DNA of 64,000 nt. It comes from Rhexocercosporidium sp. MPI-PUGE-AT-0058 (lineage: Eukaryota; Ascomycota; Leotiomycetes; Helotiales). The stretch spans positions 124,001-188,000 of the forward strand of contig JAGTJL010000021.1 in NCBI GenBank assembly GCA_020746875.1, in the 5' to 3' direction. Positions 9,167-21,187 of the stretch are shown here, one piece after another; within the stretch, counting starts at the first letter, position 1, and every line of letters begins with the position of its first letter. Below the pieces are notes generated by a model that was not told where the DNA came from, searched no databases, and was given only the letters and a program-made list of their open reading frames with translations. A program made the translations under genes and the position numbers.

Positions 9167-12100
9167 ATGGAGCCTAGCCTAGCCTACACTATCGATTACG
9201 ATGAGTCGTCGAGCAACTCTACTCCTTGCCTAACGCCCTCTGCCTCGAACCAGGCCTTAGAAACCAAACCCGAATCCGTTTACCACTACTCTCCTTTCAA
9301 GATATTCGCCGAAAACGCTTCCTTTCGCCATGAAGAGAATTCGAAATATGCCAGAATCATGGACGCGTTCAGTGAATACGGCGTAGGGAAGGACCTGGAT
9401 CATCCTCGTGTAAGCCAACCGGCGACCCCTCAAGTGTAGTATGAAATCGGCGCTGACTACTTATTGATAGTTCGTCCTAGTAGGATCGAGATCTTGTGGG
9501 AAGTCAAGCCTCTTGGAGAATCTGACTGGAATCGATGTTCCTGTTTCGATTTATCTTGGCACGAGTTTCCCGATTGAGATTAACCTTGTTCGGGATACCG
9601 AGGCCCAGACTACATGTACCATTGAACCGGATGAGAAAGCATCAGACGAAGTACCACGCGCTGTAAGCGAGTATAAACGTGTTGTTAGGAGTTTCATGAC
9701 GCGGGAAGAGCTTCGGGGTATGCTCCGAGAGGTTCAAATGTCCCACATGCGATAGGAAAATAGACTGACTGATCCTTAGCAGGTAGCCAAGATAATGGAC
9801 GTCCTAAAACCTCTCTTTGCACACGAAAAGTCTGATCCCAGGTTTGCTGCATCATCTGGACATGTATCTTGCTATCGATTGCGGGTCGAGATGAGAGGAC
9901 CAATGTTCCCCACCATGACCTTCATCGATACTCCTGAGTTACCTCAAGGTAAGCTCCCAAATTTTATCGCATGCCTTTTGCTGATATGATATGTAGGAGG
10001 GAGCTCAAATGTGAATACCAAGACTACAGTTCAGGTCGAGGACTTAGTCACTTCGCTTATCAAAGATCCGAAAACAATCATCATGTAATCCAATCCTCCA
10101 TCCTACTGGACACATACTAATGATATCACAGCACCGCCATGGAAGCTACAGCCAAAATAGAGAGCCAGAAGATGCTCGACTTTGCAGAAGCCGTTGACCC
10201 CAACGGAACAAGAACCATCAGCGTTATGACAAAATGCGATTTGGTAGATGCCAATGATGCGGATCAATTTCAATGTGTAAGTCGAGTTATACCATCACAA
10301 GCTACAAACTTATCGGATCTAGGTTCTCCGCCGTAGTAAGAACGAGGAGAACAAATTCCAGCATGACTGGCATCTTGTCAAAAACCGGACTTGTGAGGAG
10401 GTTGACATGTTCGATGAAGCAGCACTCGCTAAGACCAAGGGAAAATCTAAAATGTCACTTCTCGGATCAAGGACTTGGCATGTGGGAAGTAGGTCAGTAC
10501 TGGACACTGATCGTATTGGGGTTACCAAGCTACGTGATGGTTTGGTTGATGTTCTATGTGCTCGTACCCGGGTCGGCTTTCCTGGTCTCAGTCAACAGGC
10601 TTCTGAACTCTTGCCTCGAAGGAGGAAGGATCTCGAAAGTCTGGGACCTGACCGGTCGACGCTGAAGGGGCAAAGGGAATATATGAAGACTCTCGTTCGT
10701 GAATATCAAGGACCAAAGACCCTCTGCTTGGATGACGGCTCTGGTCGAGAATCACTCTTTGCCACGTCGCTACTGCGAGACTTGACTACTTTGGGGAAAG
10801 CTGGACTGAAGATGAGATTGGAGAAAGAGGGACCATCTCGACCTTTTCAAACACCGACAACAGGGATGGAAGACGTATCTCACAAAGAAGCAGGAGACAC
10901 CGATTGCGAAACGAGCGACAACATTTACACCTGGATCAGTTGTCGCTACCAGTCCATGAAGTGGAATACCATCCCTGGAGTAATTCCACCCGCACTAGTG
11001 GATCGACTATTCGAGGAACAGACTGCGAACTGGAGCGTAATCACGAGCGAGTTCATCACAGAAGTCCAAAAGCTCTTCGTACATGTGATAGAGAAATGCC
11101 TGGATCGGACGTGCCAGAATGCTCGCGTCGCAGGTGCGCTAAAGCAACTGATCACCACAGATGTCATGAAGAAGTTGAAGGACCTCCGAAAGGTTTGTGA
11201 TAAGTTGATGGAGAATGAACGGGATGGGTTGCATGAACTTGCAGGAAATAAAGAGTTCGTTAAAGAGATACAGGAGGCTCGAACGATACGATTCCTTGGA
11301 GCACTCGCTAGGCTGGAAACTCCCACGGCCATGGGCATCCCATCTGATTCAGAGCCACAGGAAGTCTCGCAAGAGGACACAGCTACGAGATCATCGATGA
11401 TCGATACATTGACCTCGTTAGTAGAAATGAGCTTGGTTTCCGAGCCAGTCGCCACAGACCCAGTCGCTGCGGAGTCAGTGAATACGGAGCCAGTCACCTC
11501 GATCTTATCAAAGCCATGGCACTTGCCAAGTCGGCAGTTTGGAAGTCACATATCTGGCCCAATATCTTTCGCAGCGTTGAGGAAAGGTGTTGCCGGAAAG
11601 TCAGTCTTCGCATCCGAACTATCTCTCCGAATCACCAGCCCGTGCAGGTCAAATCCGACTTCGCCCTTTCCTCCAGTCGCGAAACTTCCCCCCGAGCCTA
11701 CCATAGAAACCACTACGCCTGTTGTATGGAAGATCAAGACGTTCCTCGTCAGAGACATAGCTGCTCCAAAGTTTGGAGAGCCTTCCATGCTTGTCAGTCC
11801 CTTTACCAGACCTTCGCCTTGGCGGAAAGTTGAGCAGCAAAAGGCCAGTCCATTGACAAAGGAAGAGGCTACCTCAACCAAATTCATTGCACCGACAGAG
11901 AAACCAGCTTGCCCAACTCCATCAACCCCATCACGCCCACCGATCACTTCAACAGAGACGTCAGCTCCATCAACCCCCACCCCATCCCTTGCAATCCTCG
12001 CTAAGCAGAACTTCTCAGCCATTAAAGGAATACTTACCGATGACCATCAGGTCATATACCAGATCCATGACGTGCTGAAAGCTTACTACGACATTTCCAT

Positions 12101-12311
12101 CAAGAGCTACGCAGACGCAGTTTGTAAAACGGGGTTGAATGAGAAGTTTGTGAGGGAGGTGATGGATGTATTCTGTGAGGGGTGGATTGATGGCTTGAAC
12201 GATGAGCAGGTTAGAGATATTGCGTTGGAGAGCATAAATGAGAAGAGGGTGAGGAGGGAATTGAAGGAGGAGGTTGAGAGGCTAGAGAAGATAGTTAACG
12301 AGGTGGACTGA
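9167..12311 (+). CDS. Dynamin-like large GTPase, divergent (about 963 aa, six exons)
   Basis: Exons inferred at 9167-9409, 9471-9731, 9783-9948, 9997-10084, 10132-10276 and 10323-12311. All junctions keep frame, although the second donor (GTTCAA) is weak. Exon 2 opens with the P-loop FVLVGSRSCGKSSLLENLTG. The G2 region follows (GTSFPIEI), then FIDTPELPQ in place of the usual dynamin DLPG, then the G4 motif TKCDLVD. The sentence-like dynamin stretch DPNGTRTISVMTKCD is clear. The middle region is less conserved. After a Pro/Thr-rich segment (about residues 720-860), the last 100 residues resemble a GTPase effector domain. Fungal dynamin-like proteins act in membrane fission or antiviral/defence-like roles; this one is not a close match to Vps1 or Dnm1. 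An in-frame reading upstream of 9167 lacks an ATG, so the start is provisional. Confidence 0.85.
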
Positions 12312-14299
12312 GAGATGGAGCGTTGGTTGGGTTGTGTCAATATCAAAATTGTTCAATACACGTAGTAATACAGATAACCTACATTCGAGACCAAATTTAA
12401 GTTAGGTTTTGACGAGGTCGAAGAGCATTTTTATTGAAGGCCTAGTGCGTCTCTGATGGAGTTCAAAATCTATTCTCGACTCTGTATACTACTCCTATGA
12501 TTCGAAGTCTATTCAGATCCCGAGACCATCATAGAGGAGTGATCTGAGGAGAGACCTTCCATACAAGCGAGAAGTAAATAGGGACATTCCTCGCTTCGTT
12601 CGCTAGAACTCTACAGTACGCTTTCTCACTATATCGAGGATCATTCAAGCAGCTGACTCAGCCAGCCTCAAGTCACGAGAAAACAGCAATTCGCACGCAA
12701 TCGCCCCTGTCACACTAACCGACCCACGCCAACGAATCAGCAACCTCCTCTCCTAGCAGCTACTTCAGCACTCCTAGCACTCCTACTTCTTCTCTCCCTC
12801 TCTTCTTCTTTTTGATAATATATCCTCAAGAACACACGACCGATTCAGCCGATGTTTGTCGAATTTTTGCTCGTTTTTCTGTGCGTTTTTTCGAGGAGGT
12901 TTGGGAGAGAGGTAGAAGGGTTTTGTGTGCCATGACACATGCTTTTGTGGTGGGATCCAATAGGAGGGACTCGAGTGGGTTTCTGCCCTGTCCCAGTGAG
13001 AACTGGAATGGACTGCTGGTTTTGGTGTACGGAGTGCGGGGAGGGCATGAGTGGCAGTGAGGATGCTGAGCAGAGATCGTGTTCCGATTTCCGGGTGGTC
13101 GATACGAAGGGATATCGCAGGCAAGGGCAAGTGCTCAGCTCAGTCAGATGGACAATGCGAATGAGTACAGTACAGTACGACTACGGACTCTGTCAGTTTC
13201 GCCCCTTTGGGTCAGAGTATTGTCTTTCTCTCGTTGTTTGGTTGTTTTTTTAGTTGTTCCCTTGTTCTACTGCCTTTTGTCTCTGCTTCTCTATCCACCT
13301 CTACGTTCCTGTCCAGACTCGGACTTTCCAGTCAATGTTTCCCAAACTTTCTTCCCTTGTTAACTGAGTCACTTTGAGACCGACTTTGCACTCTTTCTCT
13401 CCCCTTCTCACTTCCTTCGGACTCCGCCCCGTGGCCAACATCACATCGGCAGTGGGTGGACAGACAGGCCAAGCCAACTAAGATAACGAAAGCGTACCGC
13501 CGTACATGGCACCGTCTCACCCCACTATCGATCCCCTATCACTGATCCGATGACCCCGCCAACCTTCCAATGCTTTACCCTCATTGGCTCCAGAAGCCTC
13601 AAGAATCGCCGAACGAACGGCGGTGACCAGCTTGTTGAGCAGATTTCTCTTGTGCCCATGCATGTGGGGATCGACCATGAATAGGGATGGCTAGAGGGGC
13701 TTGAGCAACGAGCGACACGAACGAGCGGTACGTTGAGCGCATGGTACAATGAGGGAGGGAGCATTTGAAGGAGATGAGGAGCAGATACACAATTGACATG
13801 GAAGGGAAGGGCAATATAGCGAATTCGAGGGCAGGATGCGGAGAAGATGAGAACAAAGCATAGTTTGCTACAAACAAGCCCGACGATGAATTTGACGGCG
13901 AGGAAGGGACAAAACACACACTTCGACGCCAGTCCAGGATGTATGTGAGTCTTTTTCTAGTGGGCTTTGGTGTGTCAATCAATCAAGCATCCCTGATAAC
14001 ACCGCATACATCCATCGAACGAGCGAGCGAGCGGTTTCGGGCAACAGAACTGGTCTTACGTGTTTTCGATGCTTCCTTTGCATTTATGGCGCTGTCCCCC
14101 GTCAGTTCAATCATTTCCGGTTTCTGGTCTTGAACTCTTCAAATATATCGGTTTTGCTCTACTCAATCCCAGAATCCACAGAAACAAAACATCCTTGATT
14201 CCTTTATCCTATATTTAACACCAAGACTGGCTATCCTGCTAGATCCGCGTCTTTTTGACCTAGTACTACTTCCTTCTGGCTATTGCCGTCTTTGCGAAA
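12312..14299. other. Long intergenic stretch
   Basis: About 2 kb without a gene I can support. It is pyrimidine-rich near 12780-12830 and 13380-13430, consistent with promoter or 5' leader sequence of the cysteine dioxygenase gene. A GAGTACAGTACAGTAC repeat sits near 13163-13178, and a related run occurs near 52838-52851. Confidence 0.45.
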
Positions 14300-15263
14300 A
14301 TGCCACCCCTCAAACCCAAAAACCTCCTCTCCTTACGCTCCAAACTCCCACTTCAGACAACAGCTATCCACCGTAGCTTGACCGTAACAGCGAAAAACAA
14401 TACATCTATCGAGCCACGGAAAACCCCACAACCTCAATCGACCTCAGGCCTTCTGATCTTCCCTAACACAAGCACAAGCACAACAAGTACGAGCCCGTCC
14501 CCTCTCCCCTATTCAACTCCCACCCCAGAAACGCAGCCTCACACTCCACCAGAACATGTACCCTCAACCCCTCATCTACATCGCACAACTATAACCACCC
14601 CCTTCAACAACCTGCTCAACGACTTAACCTCGCACTTAACCACCAACTCCCCACCACACCTGCCTACCCTCCACACACTCCTCCGTTCCTACACCTCCAG
14701 ACCTTCCGAATGGCTTCAATACGCACACGCCAATCCACGCAAGCAATACACGCGGAACCTCGTCACGGAGGTACCTGGCGTATTCAATTTACTACTGCTG
14801 GTATGGACGCCCGGCATGAGGAGTCCGGTGCATGACCATGCGGGGAGTCATTGTTTGATGAAGGTGCTTGGGGGAGGGTTGAGGGAGGTGAGGTATGAGA
14901 TGCCCGAGAGCTCAGGGGAGGGGTTAAGAGAGATAGGACGGACGGATTTTGGGGAGGGGAAGGTGGCGTATATTTCTGATCGGTTGGGGTTGCATGAGAT
15001 TGTCAATCCGAGTGACGGGGAGTATGCGGTTTCGTTGCATCGTATGTATACCTTTTCTCTTTCTTACTCGCTAGGCTGCTTGCTCGTCGCTATTGAATGA
15101 TCTGGATCTTTATATGTGCTTAAGACTAATGGGAGGAATAGTTTATACACCACCAAATGCAGCTACTTATGGTTGTCATGTCTATGATCCCGTGACTGGG
15201 GAATCAAAACATGTCATGCAGTGTGCGTATGACTCGGTGAGAGGGGTTGTTGGTGGGGAGTAG
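14300..15263 (+). CDS. Cysteine dioxygenase, type I (287 aa)
   Basis: Two exons, 14300-15041 and 15142-15263, with a GTATGT donor and AATAG acceptor that keep frame. The core carries the cupin motif SPVHDHAGSHCLMKVLGG with the iron-ligand histidines, and the second block YTPPNAATYGCHVYDPVTG typical of CDO. The reaction is oxidation of L-cysteine to cysteine sulfinate with a non-haem iron. Ahead of the core is a roughly 90-residue extension. Its first 35 residues are Arg/Leu/Thr-rich with no acidic residue (MPPLKPKNLLSLRSK), like a mitochondrial presequence, and the rest is Ser/Thr/Pro-rich. Typical CDOs are about 200 aa. The cysteine of the Cys-Tyr cross-link seen in mammals cannot be judged without alignment. 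Confidence 0.9.
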
Positions 15264-15274
15264 CATGCTTGGGT

Positions 15275-15604
15275 TCGGACTTGGATTTGTCATTGAGGGT
15301 GGTCTTGGAGTTGGCACCTGGATGTGGCCACAAGAGGACTCGGACTTGGATTTGGTATTGGTCTTGTATGTAGTACCTGGAGTTGGTGCTTGGAGTTGGG
15401 ACCTGGATTTGCCCGAGGATGAGGTCAGACTTGGAGGGGGGACTTGGATTTGCAGTTTGGGTTGTTACCTGGATCTGGAGAGTAGTTTTATCCAATTGGC
15501 CTTTGAGGCTGGCACTTGAGAGTTGTTTTTGAACTTGGTTAGTACCTGGACTTGGATTTAGGCTCGAAGGTGGCTCTTGGGAGTGGGGACTTGGACCTGG
15601 ACTC
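15275..15604. repeat. Degenerate G/T-rich repeat tract (ACTTGGATTTG-like)
   Basis: Directly after the cysteine dioxygenase stop, units resembling GGACTTGGATTTG, GTTGGNACCTGGA and CTTGGAGTTGG recur at least a dozen times over about 330 bp with variable spacing. The composition is strongly strand-asymmetric (G and T on the plus strand). It reads open in one frame (about 15247-15519), but the product is just repeat-encoded and I do not call it a gene. Confidence 0.6.
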
Positions 15605-18109
15605 AGAATGTGATATTTAAGTAGCTTGCAAGCGATGAGTTGGAAGGGAAATAAAGAGAATGAAGGTACAGGAGCGATGATTTGGTTGAAGAGGCGTTAC
15701 AGATACCCGCCGAAGAGCCAACAATACAGAATTCTATAAGAAGGAAATTCGAATTTGATATCTTGATATTGTGATCTAATTTAATTGTTTACTTCCGTGG
15801 CGCGAAGTCAGTAATCGTAAGTGCCTCCCTCGCTTCCCATCAGGCCATTGTCACAAAATCAAGTCGGGAAATAGGGCGTTTCGAATTAGAAATAGCGACT
15901 GGGTCTCAGCTTTCTTGGCCATGGAGCAGGCAATACCATTACAAACTGTTATTGGGGAGTTGCTTGCGAAGTTGTGTTCACAAGTTTACCACTATCCTGT
16001 AAGGAGCAATAATTGTTCACAGACTTTATAATTCTGTTTAATATTAGCAGACTCCATCGCCGTATCACATTCCTTTCTATCTGCCAATGGCTTGATCGCC
16101 TCTACGACTTTTCCCATCGGTGGGATTGATTGTATGATATGGTTCCGATGACTGAATGCTTTTCGACCGATTGGTATTCAAATTGACCATAAAAAGACGG
16201 CAGCCATGCCTAGCTGGGCAACCGGCAAGACACTGGGGGTGCCCCTATTCTGTGGGTTTGCCATTGAGACACACTCACGGCCATTTAGAAGCAGACTCCC
16301 CCACATCAATAACGCAGCGTCCCCTGCTCCAGCCGGTATGAGGTATACAGAGAATTCGATTGAGGAACTCGATGATGATTGGCTTTGTCGATCGTAATTC
16401 CTAGTATCTAGCTTGTAGTCGCAGTCCAGCCCTCTGGAGAAAGCTCAAAAATCATCCTCCTATTGATTCCGTGACCAGTGTCGCAGTCTTCTCAATCACC
16501 GCATCGCTTTCACCTCCTAGCATTGGTTCAGCGTATCGATAGTGGCACCTGCTTGCCTTTGTGATACGGTGTCTCCTATCTGAGATTGTCAATCTCGTGT
16601 GCTTGACAATGATATCGGTCGGTTGTGATATTCTTGGCCTAGGACGCTCCTCTCATTTGATCTCCTTCATTGCCTTGTACACGAGGGCCCTCATTGTCGC
16701 ATTGGAAGCGTAATGAGTTGGTGGTCGGAATATGTGCCCGTGAGATAGTACTCGTACTGTCCTGGACGTCTGCATTGTAGAGACCTGTTGAAATTACGGG
16801 CGGGTTGAATTTATGGCTGTTTGATTGCGAGATGCTTTGGGCGATTGCGGAAGGAGTTCTGACCAATAGCCAGCATAATCGGAGTCTATAGCTCGGAAAG
16901 AATATCTTGAAACGCGGGGTAGTTTTCCTCTGTGTAAATGTGGTGTGGAAGGGGTGTGGAAGGGGTGTGGAAGGGGTGTGGAATTGTGGATGTGGTGACA
17001 AAATGTAATGTGGGTGGCATAATGAAGTTGAAGATGGCCAAGGCTTGGAACTCAAGGCGACGGGAGGCTGAAAGTCACCTGAGCTAACCCCCGTTTTCTG
17101 CACCATCAGCCATCTCCATCTCGTTGCTTGATATCCACCCACCTGCAGGCTCCATCCGCATTCAACCCATTTCAGATTCTGCCCATATCACTCGAGAGTT
17201 CATTACACCGACATGATGCATACCATGTTTGTGAGATCGAGGGTAGCAGATCATAGAAGCCCCTATCCTCCGAGAATCGAAATCATGCTAGGCTTCGTTT
17301 GGCCCAGCCCGACGTGAGGAGAATACTTCTGGTCCCCTACAAAAGTTTCTCGACGTGTACATTCAGATTCTGATCTTTTTGTTTTTCTTGCTTTTCGTTG
17401 CATTTCTGCTGCTAGGTTCGTTTCATTTGTGGTCAAGTGAGCCACCCTGTCCAGAATTTACCTTGCCTCAAAATTTACATTGGATTTTATCTGTCTAACA
17501 ACAGAACCAGATGCTAGCAAATCGTGTCATAGAAATTTCCCTCAGAACTTAGCTTCTAAGCATCCCATACTATCCAGATGATGCATTTCAAGGCATGTGG
17601 ATCGTTTCCTGTACCACAGTCTCACGTTGTGCAAGCCCGACAAGTAGAACATTGAAGGTCAGTCTCATAGGCACTTCCAATTTTCTATTTTTTCGATTCG
17701 GCTACTGCTCTACCGACGTACGACTTGTGTGTGTTTGTTTGCGTCTCGTTCTTTCCGAGAATTCCCTTTAACTCAGGCATCGCACTGGGACAGCAGGCTC
17801 GTCAACCGAAGCTCGTCTTACTGAGCACCCCAACATCTAGGTGCTGACGCTCGAAGCTGTGAATGACTAGTTAAAGGATACCGATGTCCTCGCTTTTGAA
17901 AGCGGTGATGTCTGGAAGGCTGAGTATAATTGGAGCTACAAAACAATGCCACAAATGAGCCCCCAACAATTTTTGTCCGAGTTCCAAGCATACAGATTCC
18001 CCGCCCTACCTGCAGTCATACCTAAGCTGATTTAGTTTCAAATACTGAAGCTACTCAAAAAATACACCATGAAAAGCTTTCTCTTTCACTTGTGCAGTAC
18101 ATGGTTCGT
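15605..18109. other. Long intergenic stretch, no supported gene
   Basis: Several short frames exist (for example 16206-16397 plus and 16639-17142 minus), but none has a recognisable domain or coherent splice structure. An 11-nt tandem repeat lies at 16942-16983. Confidence 0.4.
16942..16983. repeat. 11-nt tandem repeat (GGGGTGTGGAA)
   Basis: Four near-perfect copies of an 11-bp unit GGGGTGTGGAA, the first and last partial, then sequence resumes as AATTGTGG. A simple minisatellite. Confidence 0.8.
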
Positions 18110-19579
18110 CTAGCAATCAAACACTTTAGTCGTGCTCACATTACACCTACTCCACTTTCGCCGAGTGCAAATTCGCGTAAAGAAGATACCAGGCCAGTAA
18201 ATACAATACAACGCCCAGAAGGGCCACGGATCCCAGGTCTCGTAGGTCCCATCTCGCCAACGCTTGGCATGCTCGAAGAACTCCATCCAGTTTCGCCTCA
18301 ACTCGGAGAACTGTATTCTCAGCGCAAGAAAAGAGGCGGCTGGTACGATAAATTTGGCGACGAGATCATGTCCAACCCAATAGTACCCAGGAGTCGACAT
18401 CGGAATGACGATGTCAGGATAGCCACTTGATTTCTTCTCTTTCTGCAGAACTCTCAAGTAGGCCTCTGCCATTTGCAAACCCTGGTCTGCAAAGAGGATG
18501 ACCGCTGTGTGAGCTCGTGGATTGCATTCTATCGGGTAGATCTTGTTCATGAGGTCTTCCTCCGCACTCTCATGGTCGAGGAGGAAATCAATTGAGAAAT
18601 GTCCAGTCATCTCAGTGCCCATCTTTTGGGCATAGATTTGGGTATATTTGAGCAATGCTTTGAAGATACTGGACGAAGGTGGTAGAGCTTTGTAATGCAT
18701 TAAAAGCTCGGCTGATGGGCAGCATGTGAATGCTAGAACACAGCCTCGGATCACAATTGAGTGCGTACAGTACTCAGGGCCCTTGATATACTGCTGGAGA
18801 ACGAACGGCCTGGATGGAGAAGGTCGCAAAGTGGCCAGATGAGCTTTCGTCTTCTCTGCATGTGAGAACGGAAGCAAGCTCATGTCAGCCCGGATCGAGT
18901 CGTCCATGCCAACGCTCTTCATGATGTATTGTGTGTCAGTCTTTGCTGACTTGGGATGGAGGAATTCCACCCCTTCTTCAATGCAAGTGATTGACTGCGT
19001 CTCAGGGGCATTCAAGCCTATCCGCCTCGTGTTATCGATGAAAGAGTGTTTCTCATGAAGAACACCCGTCATCTCCACTCCGAATTGCACAACTCGGCAA
19101 CTAGTCAACTTCTCCACAGCTTCAGCAACCTTCCCATCTTCCAGAGCAGAAGCTACACCAGAACAGCTAATCCAAAGATCAACATTCTCTTTCTGGATCA
19201 CCTCCACCAGACTGCCGATATACGCTGTAGCACCTAGTCTATCCGAAGGTTTCAAGAGCCTGTGAAACCTCGTCAAAGCTCTCGAAAACCGACCACAAAC
19301 AGGGATGTAGAACGGCTCGAAGTCTGCTCCGATCACTGTATATCCTGCTTGATAGAAGTTCGAGCGATGAAAAGGCCTTTACTCATTCCTACGCCCGTGA
19401 CTAGAACTGTACGGAGTGAAGCCGGAGCGGATTTGCTGCGCCATTTTCGTGTATGGTGAGATAATCCAAGTTGAGATCGCAATGAGCGTGCATAGAGGTG
19501 CCAGGAATGTTGCGAGGGCGATCAAAAGAACATTTTGGAGGAAGTGTAGATAAAGCGGGGACTGGGCTGTCAGAGGCAT
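18110..19579 (-). CDS. ATP-grasp ligase, mycosporine-type (MysC-like), with frame breaks
   Basis: Most of the protein reads in one frame (stop at 18110), with the ATP-grasp family pattern: VIGADFEPFYIPVCGRFSRA, then LQQYIKGPEYCTHS and, near the end, FSIDFLLDHE and YPIECNPRAHT with the metal-binding Glu/Asn. In mycosporine clusters this enzyme joins 4-deoxygadusol to an amino acid. Upstream, an ATG at 19579 gives a hydrophobic segment (about residues 9-39) that suggests a membrane anchor. Between about 19357 and 19411 the conserved sequence VLVTGVGMSKGLFIAR is encoded one frame away from both flanks, so two compensating 1-2 nt shifts are needed; the total span (1470 nt) is a multiple of three. 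The 3' break lies at a TT pair where TTT would restore the usual sequence. It is either error or decay. The same-strand neighbour is the O-methyltransferase. Confidence 0.85.
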
Positions 19580-20235
19580 CGAGAGAAATATCCTCGTTTG
19601 TCAAAAGACTTCGCTTCCAACAGTGTATTGTTTCTTCTTCTCCTTTCAGCTGTGGCTATGTGTGTCTTGTTGCGAACATGTTTTTATGGATATCGAAAGG
19701 AAAGCTGACGCTTGAAGTAGTAGCGTCATCACTTAATGCTCGGCACTGTTCCACAGAACCACGCTCCACGGGACTTGACCATTCCTGGTCGAAAAAGAAT
19801 GCATGACTTGACGGGTCAAGCAAGTTTCGTATATGCAAACTTAAGCATACTTAACCAAAACGAAACATCAGTTTTGCACGAAGTTGTGATAGATATACCT
19901 TCTGGACACTTTTCAGATCGGCTGCTTGCACCTCGACGGTCGATCAATTTTAAGACCCCACCTTCAGCACTTGGATAATTGGGAACCATCACGAAAATAG
20001 TAGCGATTTCCAAATCAAGTATAGGGTTTCGTGATGAATTCAAGTTTATTCGATCTTCTCAATTCAACTGAAGAACAGTCCTTTGGGAGCAAGTTGAGAC
20101 CCGAACTCCACCACATCCCGCCAAGCGAGAATCATTTCCTGATGAAGGATTCTCTTTCGATGTTACCATTAGCTACATGTCGCTGTGATACATCTACTTC
20201 ACTCTGTGCCCTATATTCTCTGTTTTGCGTATCTG

Positions 20236-21187
20236 CTATGCAGCTTCTTCTCCCACACAAACGGTTACCTCAACTGCGTCCTGATATTCAATTAGTCCCA
20301 ATCACGACGATGGAGTCAAGAAACTTACAGCCACGCCGGATGGCTCCCAGCTGTTGATTAGTCTGCTATGATACATGAGGTTTGGGTTTCCATTGTAATC
20401 CGTGCTCAGAACTTCCACATCTCCATACTGCGTTGCTGATCTGCCTGGGAAATTTTCCGTATCCTGTCCAGCTGCCTGAGTCAATGCCATTCTCTTCTCA
20501 TGAACATTGCTGCGAACATATTTGAGATATGGAGGATTGCCCGGTTTGATAACATTATCCGCTGCAAGAGTCGTGCCTTTGCCAATGAGACCTAGAGATA
20601 CGCAGAGTTTCAAGTCTGTGGTATACGCTGGTTTGTAATGGTCGAGAAACATCATGTCAATCTTGCTGAGTTTCTTGGACTCATGGAGAGACTTGGTGCT
20701 CTCATTGCTTGGGCCTACAACCACCTCAACAACTCCACTGAGCCCAGCAAAACCAATCAGCACTTCGATATTATGAGCAAACTTGGGACTTCGTTCCAAG
20801 CAAAAGTATTTCTTTCCCCCAACTTCACGCATTGCGTCTGCAAAGAGAATCGTCGAGTAGCCACAATATCCTCCAAGCTCTACCATGATATTGGGTTTCG
20901 TGTTCCGAATAATTTCAGTCACTATCCTGCCCTTGTCTTCGCCGACATTCATGAGGTATTTCTGGGACCGTGCAAACTCGTCTATCGCTTCTAGAATTTT
21001 CGCTGGTGAGTCTCGGAGACTGGGCTTCGAAGTAACGAAGTCAACCAATTCTTCTTCCCTCCCATCATCAAACTAATATTTGTCGGACAGAATCAGATTG
21101 GAGGTTCGAATTGCCTACGAAAACTTCTTCTTGAGGCACATAGGCCTTTTGATTGTCGAACGCCGACGGTATCATAGTATGAGGCAT
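20236..21187 (-). CDS. Catechol-type O-methyltransferase (285 aa, three exons)
   Basis: Exons 21187-21119, 21072-20329 and 20280-20236, with 46 and 48 nt introns; all phases agree and the first junction rebuilds EEVFFDDGREEELV. The protein belongs to the COMT-like SAM-dependent O-methyltransferases: AIDEFARSQKYLMNVG, then the SAM loop MVELGGYCGYSTILFA, the metal-binding MMFLDHYKPAY and the later GTTLAADNV. In mycosporine pathways the O-methyltransferase converts desmethyl-4-deoxygadusol to 4-deoxygadusol. Genomic position between the ATP-grasp and cyclase genes supports this over catechol methylation. Unlike its neighbours the gene has no frame break. It is transcribed divergently from the cyclase across about 1.1 kb. 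Confidence 0.9.

Noticed and set aside
15247..15519. Open frame through the G/T-rich repeat after cysteine dioxygenase
   Set aside because: Product is repeat-encoded Gly/Trp/Leu sequence with no domain; open only because the repeat lacks stops in that frame.
16639..17142. 167-codon minus-strand frame
   Set aside because: Low-complexity Thr/Pro/His product, partly from the 11-nt repeat, with no domain.
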